Part shown: positions 1-5,471 of the stretch, piece after piece
Position numbering within the stretch: the first letter of the stretch is position 1
Layout: every line of letters starts with the position of its first letter
NCBI GenBank assembly: GCA_018817205.1
Contig: JAHIUE010000060.1
Coordinates: 1-5,719, forward strand
Origin: Patescibacteria group bacterium
GTDB lineage: Bacteria > Patescibacteriota > Microgenomatia > Daviesbacterales > UBA10151
Direction of reading: 5' to 3'
Length of the DNA: 5,719 nucleotides
Notes under the pieces: model-generated
What the model was told of the DNA's origin: nothing
The model's input: the letters and a program-made list of their open reading frames with translations, nothing else
Database searches by the model: none
Program-made: the position numbers and the translations under genes

Positions 1-306
1 ATTGTCTCCACCAAGCCTGATCCTTTGGAGGACACAATCATCCCTGCAACAGCAACTATAGAAATTACTTTTAACAGGCCCTTGGAAAATGTGGGGGAAT
101 TTAAACTGCGGATGGAACCGAAAATAGATTACAAAATTGAACTTTCGGGAGACAGAAAAACCGCCAAAATAATCCCTGTAAAGCCGTACCAATTAGGGAC
201 AACGTATACAATATTTATAGGAACTGAAACTAAATTTGACGGGGTTGGCAGATGGGGAGAAGAAAAGATCTTTCATTACAGAACTATTTCTTACAGAGGA
301 GTTTAG
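1..306 (+). CDS. C-terminal fragment of a protein ending in a bacterial Ig-like (SbsA/Big_5-type) domain
   Basis: The reading frame is open from base 1 to a TAG at 304-306, so this is the last 101 residues of a gene that begins outside the window. The first in-window start-like codon (TTG at 25) lies inside the domain and is probably not the true start. The fragment reads like one Ig-like beta-sandwich: a lead-in 'STKPDPLEDTIIP', then 'IEITFNRPLENVGEF', and near the end 'LGTTYTIFIGTETKFDGVG' followed by 'FHYRTI'. This pattern resembles the SbsA/Big_5 family, whose domains are usually found in secreted or surface proteins and often repeat. Only the module can be named; the enzyme or structural role of the full protein cannot be seen. 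Its stop interlocks with the stop of dnaN on the other strand, leaving no room for a terminator between them. Confidence 0.7.
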   Translation: MVSTKPDPLEDTIIPATATIEITFNRPLENVGEFKLRMEPKIDYKIELSGDRKTAKIIPVKPYQLGTTYTIFIGTETKFDGVGRWGEEKIFHYRTISYRGV

Positions 307-1403
307 GACAACCTCACCGGCATAACAATATACTCCAAGCCCTCTACTCCTACAGGCTTAATCAAGGCTGCAGATAAGGCACCGGAGAATTCAATCATTA
401 CCTGAGTCGAAGGAGAGTTTGAAATAGCATCCAGAATAAATTTGGTATTAAACGCAATCGTCAGCTCCTCCCCTTCTATTTCCCCTGTAATTTCATTTTC
501 CTGACTGCCTACTTCTTTGGTGTGAGATTCCAGCTTCAAAACGCCTTTTTGGGTATTTAGAATAACAATATTGGCTTCATTTTTGGCAAAAATTGCTGCC
601 AGTTTTATAGCCTTCAAAAATTCCTCTTTTTCAATTAAGGCTCTCGCCACAATTTTTTCCGGGATAATCTTCCCCCAGGCCGGGAATTGGCCTTCAATTA
701 ATCTGGAAGAAACTATGGTGTTGCCTAAGGCGAAAACTGCCTGGTTTTGATTTTGGGACTGGGAGATGTTAACACCATCCACCTCCTCTTCGGAAATGAT
801 CCGCAAAACCTCTTCGAAGGTCCGCCTGGGAATAAGGCTTTTAAACGACATATCTTCTTTCGGCAAATCTACCTTGCGGTGGGCCAGCCTGAAACCGTCC
901 GTGGCTACAAAATCCAGTTTGCCGCCAGATACATCCACCAAAACCCCTGTTAAAACCGGTCTGCCTTCGTCTTGAGCAGCAGCAAAAAGAATCTGGGATG
1001 ACGTTAAAAATATATCTTTAGGAAAAGATATACCCTTTTCAGAAGACAAGGGGATGGCGGGAAATTCCGCAGCAGCAATCCCGTTTATGGAGGCTTTCAA
1101 TTTTCCAGACTCAACAGTCAAAACTTCTGCTTTTGCTTCAACGCTAATCTTGTTCGGCCCCAGTCCTGAAACCAATTCGGTCAAAGTTCTTGCCGGCACG
1201 GTAATTTCGCCGGGCTCTTCGGAATCTACATTAATATATTTAATAACGCCTATTTCCAAATTTGTGGCGGCTATTTTTAACTTCTTACCCTCTACAGCAA
1301 GTAGTACATTATCCAAAACAGGCAAGGTAGACCTAACCCCCACAGACCGCGACACAGCTTGGAGCGGCGGCAGGAGGTCTTGTTGTAAGCATGAAAATTT
1401 CAT
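303..1403 (-). CDS. dnaN: DNA polymerase III subunit beta (sliding clamp)
   Basis: This is the ring-shaped clamp that encircles DNA and tethers the replicative polymerase and other clamp-binding proteins. It has 366 residues, the usual length, with three clamp domains of roughly 120 residues each. Visible family motifs are TLPVLDNVLL (26-35), EFPAIP (113-118), RPVLTGVLVD (148-157), ATDGFRLA (167-174), SRLIEGQFPAW (233-243) and the C-terminal EYIVMPVRLS, the form of the usual MPMRL ending that helps build the partner-peptide pocket. The start ATG (1403-1401) overlaps the stop of the upstream nuclease-like gene as ATGA. Purine-rich Shine-Dalgarno-like AGGA/AGAGG sequence lies 4-10 nt upstream, so translational coupling is likely. 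A Q/N-rich patch (residues 214-221) occurs between motifs and looks like a surface loop. The gene ends in a TAA overlapping the convergent neighbour. Confidence 0.97.
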   Translation of the reverse strand: MKFSCLQQDLLPPLQAVSRSVGVRSTLPVLDNVLLAVEGKKLKIAATNLEIGVIKYINVDSEEPGEITVPARTLTELVSGLGPNKISVEAKAEVLTVESGKLKASINGIAAAEFPAIPLSSEKGISFPKDIFLTSSQILFAAAQDEGRPVLTGVLVDVSGGKLDFVATDGFRLAHRKVDLPKEDMSFKSLIPRRTFEEVLRIISEEEVDGVNISQSQNQNQAVFALGNTIVSSRLIEGQFPAWGKIIPEKIVARALIEKEEFLKAIKLAAIFAKNEANIVILNTQKGVLKLESHTKEVGSQENEITGEIEGEELTIAFNTKFILDAISNSPSTQVMIEFSGALSAALIKPVGVEGLEYIVMPVRLS

Positions 1404-1855
1404 CTTTCCTCTTTCCTGGCAGAAACAAACCGTTGAACCTCGTCTTCTGTTACTTTAATCAACCTAAAATTGACCTTTCCGGCAGCAATAAGGTTTTTAA
1501 TGTGTTTTTCTTCATCTGTCAAGAGGTGAGCTACACCTGATTTTACTTCAATAAAATCTATCCGCTCGTTATTTTTAATCCCGATAAAATCAATCGGCCA
1601 ACCAAGAGGGATAATTCTATCATAATCTAAACGCAGTTCAGCATAAGTTAAGAGTTCGGCCATGCGGCCTTTTTGAGGATTAATTGAGCCCTGGATAACC
1701 TGCAGAACCTTTTGAGGTAACTCTTGTACTCCTTTATAAAGATCTATAAGGTCTGTTGGAATATCTGAGGGTTTTCTACCATGTAGCCTACCCAGAAGAT
1801 ATGCTACTAAAAATAGTAATCCTAAAATTCCTAACAACCACCACTCAATTTGCAT
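1400..1855 (-). CDS. Membrane-anchored endonuclease related to archaeal Holliday junction resolvase (PF10107-like)
   Basis: This 151-residue protein has one hydrophobic N-terminal segment (about residues 5-22, WWLLGILGLLFLVAYLL), then a basic stretch and a linker with a helical look (about 30-60). A compact nuclease-like domain follows (about 61-136). That domain shows GRMAEL with E67, then GWPIDFIGI with D89, then IDFIEVKSG with E103 and K105, and then a charged helix (TDEEKHIKNLIAAGKV). D...ExK is the PD-(D/E)XK nuclease signature, and the surrounding pattern resembles PF10107, endonucleases related to archaeal Holliday junction resolvases. Catalysis on branched DNA is inferred from family resemblance only; the membrane anchor would hold the domain at the cytoplasmic face. 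The gene lies between the origin candidate and dnaN and overlaps dnaN by ATGA, so the two are co-transcribed. No clear Shine-Dalgarno precedes the ATG at 1855. Confidence 0.75.
   Translation of the reverse strand: MQIEWWLLGILGLLFLVAYLLGRLHGRKPSDIPTDLIDLYKGVQELPQKVLQVIQGSINPQKGRMAELLTYAELRLDYDRIIPLGWPIDFIGIKNNERIDFIEVKSGVAHLLTDEEKHIKNLIAAGKVNFRLIKVTEDEVQRFVSARKEER
1404..1417 (-). promoter_or_regulatory. Ribosome binding site of dnaN
   Basis: Read on the minus strand, the 14 bases before the dnaN ATG are AGGAAAGAGGAAAG. They offer two overlapping Shine-Dalgarno-like cores: AGAGG with 4 nt to the ATG, and AGGA with 10 nt. They lie inside the 3' end of the upstream gene. This supports the ATG at 1403 and translation of dnaN from a shared mRNA. 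Confidence 0.6.
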
Positions 1856-1866
1856 AAAGTGGATTG

Positions 1867-1884
1867 ATTATACACTAAATTATA
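1867..1884 (-). promoter_or_regulatory. Tandem -10 elements for the nuclease-dnaN operon, overlapped by DnaA-box-like sites
   Basis: Two perfect TATAAT hexamers lie on the minus strand at 1884-1879 and 1872-1867, exactly 12 bp apart, each preceded by GTG. No good -35 hexamer is visible at the expected distance from either, so the strength is uncertain. The nearer one would start transcription about 5 nt before the ATG at 1855, giving an almost leaderless mRNA; the other would give a leader of about 17 nt. DnaA-box-like 9-mers at 1868-1876 and 1880-1888 overlap these hexamers, so DnaA binding could repress or tune the operon. Confidence 0.5.
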
Positions 1885-1900
1885 CACAATGCCTTCGTTG

Positions 1901-1938
1901 AATTTATTTGTTATTTATAATAATAGTCATATTAATAT
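1901..1938. other. AT-rich block, candidate DNA unwinding element
   Basis: Only 3 of these 38 bases are G or C, far below the surrounding sequence. The block sits between the two outward DnaA-box groups and is 5 bp from the box at 1943-1951. Location and composition suit a duplex-unwinding element; no repeated 13-mers are evident, so this is an inference from composition and position. Confidence 0.5.
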
Positions 1939-2017
1939 GCTTTGTGGATATGTTAGTAAACTAAAATCTCAAGGCTGGTTTTTGGTATATTTTCGTGTTG
2001 AATGCCTGTTAATATTT

Positions 2018-2058
2018 GGTGGATAAACTGTGGATAACTGCCTTTGCCTTGTGGATAA
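2018..2058 (-). repeat. Cluster of three same-orientation DnaA boxes
   Basis: GGTGGATAA (2018-2026), TGTGGATAA (2029-2037) and TGTGGATAA (2050-2058) are phased near one and two helical turns, ending just 3 bp before the dnaA stop codon. On the minus strand each reads TTATCCAC(A/C). Phased boxes of this kind support cooperative DnaA assembly on one face of the helix. Confidence 0.8.
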
Positions 2059-2061
2059 TAA

Positions 2062-3375
2062 TTACTCTATCATTTTTTGTTTGACCTCTATTAAAATCCT
2101 TTGTATTTCCCTGTCTGTGTTAATTAATTTTTTCATTTTATCCCGTCCATGCATGATGGTGGTGTGATCTCTCCCTCCTAAAATCTGGCCGATTTTTTCA
2201 ACAGTTAAGTTTAACTCTTCGGATAAAATAAACATGGCAACATGGCGCGGCATTACAACCCCTTTTTGCCTACCTGGGCCGGTTAACTCTTTTAAAGTAA
2301 TGTCAAAGTAACTGCAAACTACAGACAAAACTTGTTTAGGATCTTTTGGAAGCGGTTTATTTGAAAAATTACTTAAAAATCCAGCCACATTTTCCGGATC
2401 AGGCGGTAAACTTTTTGTTTTTAAAGCCTGTATAATCTGGATTAATTTACCCTCCAGTTCCCTGATATTGGAATTTAATGATGAAGCAATAAGCTTTAAG
2501 GATTCTTCGGGTAGAGCATTACCTTGTTCCAGGCATTTGGCCCGCAGAATAGCTACCCGCGTATCAAAATCAGGCGGTTGAATATCGATCATCAGTCCTC
2601 CTTGAAAGCGGCTTCTTAACCGGTCTTCAATTTTGGCAATTTCATTAGGGGGTCTGTCTGATGTAATAATCATCTGGGAATTTTTAGTTTGCAGTTCGTT
2701 AAAAGTATGAAAAAATTCTTCTTGGAAGCCTTCGCGGCCGGAGAAAAACTGGACGTCGTCAATTAAAAGTATGTCTGTCATGCGGTACCGTTTTCTAAAA
2801 TCCCCCATTTTGTGTTCCTGGATAGCTGTAACATAATCGTTCATAAATTTTTCCGAAGAACAGTAAATTATTTTCATATGCCCTTTTTTTGACAAAAGAG
2901 CATTGCCTATACCCAGCATTAAATGTGTTTTACCTACGCCGGTTCCCCCGTATAAAAATAAGGGGTTGTAGCTTGTGCCGGGGTTTTGGACGACTGCTTG
3001 GGCCGCTGCAAAGGCCACATTATTTGATGGTCCTACCACGAAGTTTTCCAGGGTATATTTGGGGTTTAGGGTGGTGACGGCTGTTTGGATAGGCTGGAAG
3101 AAATCCTCCTCTTTTGCCGGGGGGCCTTCAAGCTTTTTAACAACTACCTCCACCTGTACTTTTTGCCCCAAAAGATCGGTAAAAGTTTGTTCGATAAGCG
3201 GTAGATGTTTCTGGTTTAATGTTTCCTTGGCAAAGGCATGAGGAGTAGAGATAATAATTTTGTTTCTTTCGATTGACTGGAGCATGGTTTGAGCAAAAAA
3301 GGTCCTAAAAGGAGCTGCACCGACAGTCGGTTTGATGGTTTCTAAGAATTTGTGCCAGAGTTTTAGGTTGTCCAT
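2062..3375 (-). CDS. dnaA: Chromosomal replication initiator protein DnaA
   Basis: DnaA is the AAA+ ATPase that binds DnaA boxes and opens the origin. With the start at 3375 the protein has 437 residues, normal for the family. Domain I (about 1-80) begins LWHKFLETIKP; a short linker follows. The AAA+ domain (about 104-330) has Walker A GGTGVGKT (143-150), Walker B LLIDD (203-207), sensor I IITSD (236-240), the box VII arginine-finger segment DRLRSRF (251-257) and sensor II NIRELEG (303-309). Domain IV ends with the DNA-binding signature GGRDHTTIMHG (400-410). The frame stays open upstream to an ATG at 3537, but the extra 54 residues do not look like domain I, they cross two perfect DnaA boxes, and that ATG overlaps the divergent gene's start, so 3375 is preferred. 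No clear Shine-Dalgarno precedes it. DnaA boxes on both sides suggest autoregulation. Confidence 0.96.
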   Translation of the reverse strand: MDNLKLWHKFLETIKPTVGAAPFRTFFAQTMLQSIERNKIIISTPHAFAKETLNQKHLPLIEQTFTDLLGQKVQVEVVVKKLEGPPAKEEDFFQPIQTAVTTLNPKYTLENFVVGPSNNVAFAAAQAVVQNPGTSYNPLFLYGGTGVGKTHLMLGIGNALLSKKGHMKIIYCSSEKFMNDYVTAIQEHKMGDFRKRYRMTDILLIDDVQFFSGREGFQEEFFHTFNELQTKNSQMIITSDRPPNEIAKIEDRLRSRFQGGLMIDIQPPDFDTRVAILRAKCLEQGNALPEESLKLIASSLNSNIRELEGKLIQIIQALKTKSLPPDPENVAGFLSNFSNKPLPKDPKQVLSVVCSYFDITLKELTGPGRQKGVVMPRHVAMFILSEELNLTVEKIGQILGGRDHTTIMHGRDKMKKLINTDREIQRILIEVKQKMIE

Positions 3376-3404
3376 AATTTTAAGGCAGAAAGATTGGATG
3401 AGAC

Positions 3405-3435
3405 TTGTGGATAAGTCAAAATCAGTTATCCACAA
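3405..3435. repeat. Inverted pair of perfect DnaA boxes upstream of dnaA
   Basis: TTGTGGATAA (3405-3414) and its exact complement TTATCCACAA (3426-3435) form a 10-bp inverted repeat around an 11-nt spacer. Both contain perfect DnaA boxes. The pair lies 30-60 bp before the dnaA ATG, a usual place for dnaA autoregulation and for the upstream half of a bipartite origin. If transcribed in the dnaA leader, the same bases could fold into a stem-loop. Confidence 0.8.
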
Positions 3436-3491
3436 TTTAATCTGTAAGCTCTCTTCTTGCAATATAGAGAAACTATTAAAAACTAGATCAA
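3434..3491 (-). promoter_or_regulatory. Candidate promoter region of dnaA (two alternative weak promoters)
   Basis: Two minus-strand candidates fall here. One is TTGCAA (3462-3457), a 17-bp spacer and TAAATT (3439-3434); its -10 abuts the DnaA box at 3426-3434, so DnaA binding would block it. The other is TTGATC (3491-3486), a 19-bp spacer and TATATT (3466-3461), which would give a leader of about 80 nt containing the inverted repeat. Neither is close to consensus; at least one promoter is expected because dnaA is divergent from its neighbour. Confidence 0.35.
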
Positions 3492-3499
3492 GTTTATAT

Positions 3500-3528
3500 T
3501 TGAAATACCCAAGTTTTTTTGCTATACT
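3500..3528 (+). promoter_or_regulatory. Sigma70-type promoter of the 418-residue gene, predicting a leaderless mRNA
   Basis: TTGAAA (3500-3505), a 17-bp spacer and TATACT (3523-3528) make a near-consensus promoter. The -10 is extended (TGC just before it, 3520-3522) and preceded by a run of seven T (3514-3520). Exactly 7 nt separate the -10 from the ATG at 3536, so the expected transcription start falls on or next to the A of the start codon. No Shine-Dalgarno fits in that space. Confidence 0.75.
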
Positions 3529-3535
3529 CCGGGAC

Positions 3536-4792
3536 ATGACAAGCGGAGAGCGTGTAGACGCAGGAAAACTTCCTGGTGATGTTGTAAGGGCAAGTATTTT
3601 TCAAGATGTTGTTAGAGATTTGGCAGGACAGGACATAATAGCTGTTGAGAATGGTCTTTATGCATTAGGTGAATTAGGTTGGGTGTCTCCTAGGGAATCT
3701 ATAGAGGTTTTGGGGCTCGCGTCTCGAAGTGTAGCTCAATGGGTAACTAATTCTGATCCGGAATTGGTGATGAGTGCTTTAAGCGGGTCTTTTGCAACAT
3801 ATGTCGAATACGCTTCCCAACAGGATGATTCTGAAATCAAAAAAGAATTTATGCAGACAACAGGGGTGATTCTGGCAGGTATGGTTAAAGGGAAGCCGAA
3901 ACTGTATGAAGATTTTCTAAGTGAAACAGTAGAAACAGGATTGTTTGGAATACCCAAAATCGCTCTTGCTTCTGGTTTACTGCCTCTTTCGGTATCCTTG
4001 AAGGAGGATCCAAAACAAACAGGGTTAAAGGGTGCGTTTACCAAAATGCTAAATGATTTTTTAGAGCAGGTCGACGAAGAGGATAAAGATCTTCTGGGAG
4101 TAGTAAAATCCCGAGTCCCGATTAGTGTAATTATTGATGAGATTGATTCTGATTTGGGACTTTATCCCAGGGTAGCTAAATTGGCTAAAGAAATTATCGG
4201 TCAAGAAGCAGATACACTTGCCGCAGCACTCGTTACATGCAAAGAAGAAAATCTCGAGTTTTTAATTCATAGGATTGGAAAAGGGGAATTTGGTGATCCT
4301 TTACCCGTTTTCCCTAGAACCATAATAGCTTTATATAATCCTGATAAACCATGGAAAGAGGAACCTACCATTGATTTGATTGCTCAAGAACTGTGGTTAT
4401 CTACCCTGGATTATATGTTAGCGAACAATATAAAAAGAAGCGACCCAAGGCTAGACGATGCAAGAAGAGAAATTATTGGTAGACAATGGTACTGGGGACT
4501 AAATGATAATATTGTTTATTCGGCTCTTGATGCTTTAGGTGGAGGTGTCGATATAAAAGATTTAGCTAGCACTAAAACGCTCGATGCCATTGTTCGCGCT
4601 GCCCAAGAGGATGAGTTATATGATAAAGAAGCACTGGCTAGAATTGCAGCTAACAAAGAAAAGGTTGCGGTTAAGCTGGGAAAAATATTAGAAGAATTAG
4701 AAGACTGTGATCGCAAGGTGGCAGAAGAGTGTTTTTCTAACAGTTTACTGGTTGTTTGTCTTGATCCGGGCGAAGAGCTGTACAAAGAATAA
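3536..4792 (+). CDS. Hypothetical protein, 418 residues, acidic and probably all-helical
   Basis: I do not recognise this family. The frame is open from an ATG at 3332, but the promoter at 3500-3528 and the antisense dnaA start place the real start at the ATG at 3536 ([10 protein letters not shown]). The protein is rich in Asp/Glu, has no signal peptide or membrane segment that I can see, and is therefore probably cytoplasmic. Its first 130 residues look like paired amphipathic helices, for example [31 protein letters not shown] and [18 protein letters not shown], which is reminiscent of HEAT/ARM-type repeats but not proof of them. An aromatic patch, [10 protein letters not shown], is at 315-324, and a charged helix (about 373-400) precedes the C-terminus. 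There is no Walker, zinc-finger or nuclease motif. It is divergent from dnaA, shares that intergenic region's DnaA boxes, and ends 22 bp before rpmH on the same strand. Confidence 0.85.
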   Translation: MTSGERVDAGKLPGDVVRASIFQDVVRDLAGQDIIAVENGLYALGELGWVSPRESIEVLGLASRSVAQWVTNSDPELVMSALSGSFATYVEYASQQDDSEIKKEFMQTTGVILAGMVKGKPKLYEDFLSETVETGLFGIPKIALASGLLPLSVSLKEDPKQTGLKGAFTKMLNDFLEQVDEEDKDLLGVVKSRVPISVIIDEIDSDLGLYPRVAKLAKEIIGQEADTLAAALVTCKEENLEFLIHRIGKGEFGDPLPVFPRTIIALYNPDKPWKEEPTIDLIAQELWLSTLDYMLANNIKRSDPRLDDARREIIGRQWYWGLNDNIVYSALDALGGGVDIKDLASTKTLDAIVRAAQEDELYDKEALARIAANKEKVAVKLGKILEELEDCDRKVAEECFSNSLLVVCLDPGEELYKE

Positions 4793-4807
4793 ATTTTTTG
4801 TTATTAT
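4779..4807 (+). promoter_or_regulatory. Candidate promoter of the rpmH operon, predicting a leaderless mRNA
   Basis: TATTAT (4802-4807) is an extended -10 (TGT before it, 4799-4801), preceded by a run of six T (4794-4799). TGTACA (4779-4784) is a moderate -35 at a 17-bp spacing, inside the end of the preceding gene. The ATG of rpmH follows the -10 after exactly 7 nt, and no Shine-Dalgarno is visible before it. The geometry is the same as at 3500-3535. Confidence 0.55.
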
Positions 4808-4814
4808 TCTCCAT

Positions 4815-4952
4815 ATGCCGAAAAGGACATATCAACCCAAAAAATTGAAAAGAGCCAGAAAACACGGTTTCAGAGCCAGAAAAGCCACCTCCGGCGGCAG
4901 AAAAGTTTTAAAAAGAAGAAGAGCCCAAGGTCGAGTGAGGCTCGCAATTTAA
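4815..4952 (+). CDS. rpmH: Large ribosomal subunit protein bL34
   Basis: This is a small, very basic protein of the 50S subunit that packs into 23S rRNA. It has 45 residues, typical for the family, beginning [19 protein letters not shown] and continuing with [17 protein letters not shown], then QGRVRLAI. These match the bL34 pattern of a KRT(Y/F)QP start, an HGFR core and a GRxVLxxRRxxGR tail. The frame extends upstream inside the previous gene, but the start at 4815 gives the conserved N-terminus. Its TAA stop overlaps the next ATG as TAATG. It heads the rpmH-rnpA-yidD-yidC cluster, a near-universal bacterial order beside dnaA. Confidence 0.97.
   Translation: MPKRTYQPKKLKRARKHGFRARKATSGGRKVLKRRRAQGRVRLAI
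4937..4940 (+). promoter_or_regulatory. Ribosome binding site of rnpA
   Basis: GAGG lies 11 nt before the rnpA ATG, inside the end of rpmH. It supports reinitiation or independent initiation at 4952. It contrasts with rpmH itself, which shows no such site. Confidence 0.45.
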
Positions 4953-5290
4953 TGCTTCCCAAATCTCAAAGATTAAATCTTAAGACGGATTTTAAATGGG
5001 TTGTTTCAGGGCAGAAACTGGAAACAAAATATTTAAAGCTGTTTATAAAACAGGGTGAAAATAAGATTACAAGAGTAGGAATAGCAACATCTTCCAAGTC
5101 TTTTAAAAAAGCAACAGAGCGGAACCGTGCCAGAAGGCTTGCCTCTTCTGCAATAGAGTCTGTATATGACAGGTTGCCAAAAGATGTAAATATAGTGGCT
5201 CTTCCCAAAGCTAGTGTAACTGGTGTAAAATCATCTGATGTGCTTTTGGATTTAGAGACAGTTTTAAAAAATGAAAAGATTATTAATTAG
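4952..5290 (+). CDS. rnpA: Ribonuclease P protein component
   Basis: RnpA is the protein cofactor of RNase P, which helps the catalytic RNA bind and cleave pre-tRNA 5' leaders. It has 112 residues, the usual size. The early LPKSQRLNLKTDFKWVVSGQK region matches the family start (usually xLxxxxxFxxVxxxG), and the hallmark RNR motif is at 57-59 within KKATERNRARRL, the basic helix that contacts RNA. The RVGIATSSKSFKKA strand-turn before it is also typical. The C-terminal part after about residue 85 is more divergent. The ATG overlaps the rpmH stop (TAATG), and GAGG at 4937-4940 lies 11 nt upstream as a ribosome binding site. The 3' end overlaps yidD by 20 bases. Confidence 0.93.
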   Translation: MLPKSQRLNLKTDFKWVVSGQKLETKYLKLFIKQGENKITRVGIATSSKSFKKATERNRARRLASSAIESVYDRLPKDVNIVALPKASVTGVKSSDVLLDLETVLKNEKIIN

Positions 5291-5471
5291 TTTAATTAAT
5301 TTTTATCAGGCTTATCTCTCTTTTGATAAAGGGGTCTTAGCCTTATTTGCGCCCGGCGGGGCCTGTAAATATAGTCCAACTTGCTCGGAATATACAAAGC
5401 AAATGATTGTGAAATACGGAATATCGATAGGTTTAGGTTTGGGGGTAAGAAGAATTTGGAGCTGCAAATGA
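5271..5471 (+). CDS. yidD: YidD family membrane protein insertion efficiency factor (short C-terminus)
   Basis: YidD is a small membrane-associated protein that aids YidC-dependent insertion of inner-membrane proteins; its mechanism is poorly defined. The product has 66 residues. It shows the family core: an N-terminal amphipathic helix (LLISLINFYQAYLS), then CKYSPTCSEYTKQMIVKYG (32-50) with Cys32 and Cys38, then a Gly-rich helix (ISIGLGLGVRRI) and Cys65. The usual tail after the last Cys (a form of HPFxxGGxDPV) is missing, because the frame stops one Lys after it. The start at 5271 overlaps rnpA by 20 bases, and the stop overlaps the yidC ATG as ATGA. No strong Shine-Dalgarno is seen. Confidence 0.9.
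   Translation: MKRLLISLINFYQAYLSFDKGVLALFAPGGACKYSPTCSEYTKQMIVKYGISIGLGLGVRRIWSCK
5458..5461 (+). promoter_or_regulatory. Ribosome binding site of yidC
   Basis: GGAG lies 6 nt before the ATG at 5468, inside the end of yidD. It selects that ATG as the start. Confidence 0.6.

Larger units (their letters stand above)
1856..2061. other. oriC: Probable chromosomal replication origin (oriC), downstream of dnaA
   Basis: This 206-bp non-coding stretch lies between dnaA and the nuclease-dnaN operon. DnaA-box-like sites (consensus TTATNCACA or its complement) are: TTATACACT 1868-1876 (one mismatch), TTATACACA 1880-1888 (perfect), TGTGGATAT 1943-1951 (one mismatch), GGTGGATAA 2018-2026 (one mismatch), TGTGGATAA 2029-2037 (perfect) and TGTGGATAA 2050-2058 (perfect). 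The last three share orientation, with starts 11 and 21 bp apart, about one and two helical turns. The first two point the other way, 12 bp apart. Between the clusters is a very AT-rich block suited to unwinding. Position next to dnaA and dnaN, box clustering and AT-richness together are the standard hallmarks of a bacterial oriC; function is inferred. Confidence 0.8.

Noticed and set aside
25..306. TTG at 25 as the start of a complete small gene
   Set aside because: The frame is open to the window edge, and the domain's typical opening (STKPDPLED) begins before this codon, so it is a truncated larger gene.
1054..1458. 134-residue open frame on the plus strand inside dnaN
   Set aside because: It is antisense to a well-supported gene and its translation has a low-complexity Ser/Thr/Pro-rich look with no family motif.
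3332..3535. In-frame 68-residue N-terminal extension of the 418-residue gene
   Set aside because: It runs antisense through the dnaA start and across the DnaA boxes, and the strong promoter at 3500-3528 lies inside it. Its composition (many Ser, Lys, Leu, Cys) differs from the acidic protein that follows.
3736..4044. 102-residue open frame on the minus strand inside the 418-residue gene
   Set aside because: It is antisense to the long gene that has the good promoter; no motif or ribosome binding site supports it.
4791..4800. T-run after the 418-residue gene as an intrinsic terminator
   Set aside because: No GC-rich inverted repeat precedes the six T. The run fits better as upstream context of the rpmH extended -10 element.
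4707..4814. 36-residue upstream extension of rpmH
   Set aside because: It overlaps the end of the preceding gene in another frame, and bL34 proteins start at MPKRT or MKRT, which is the ATG at 4815.
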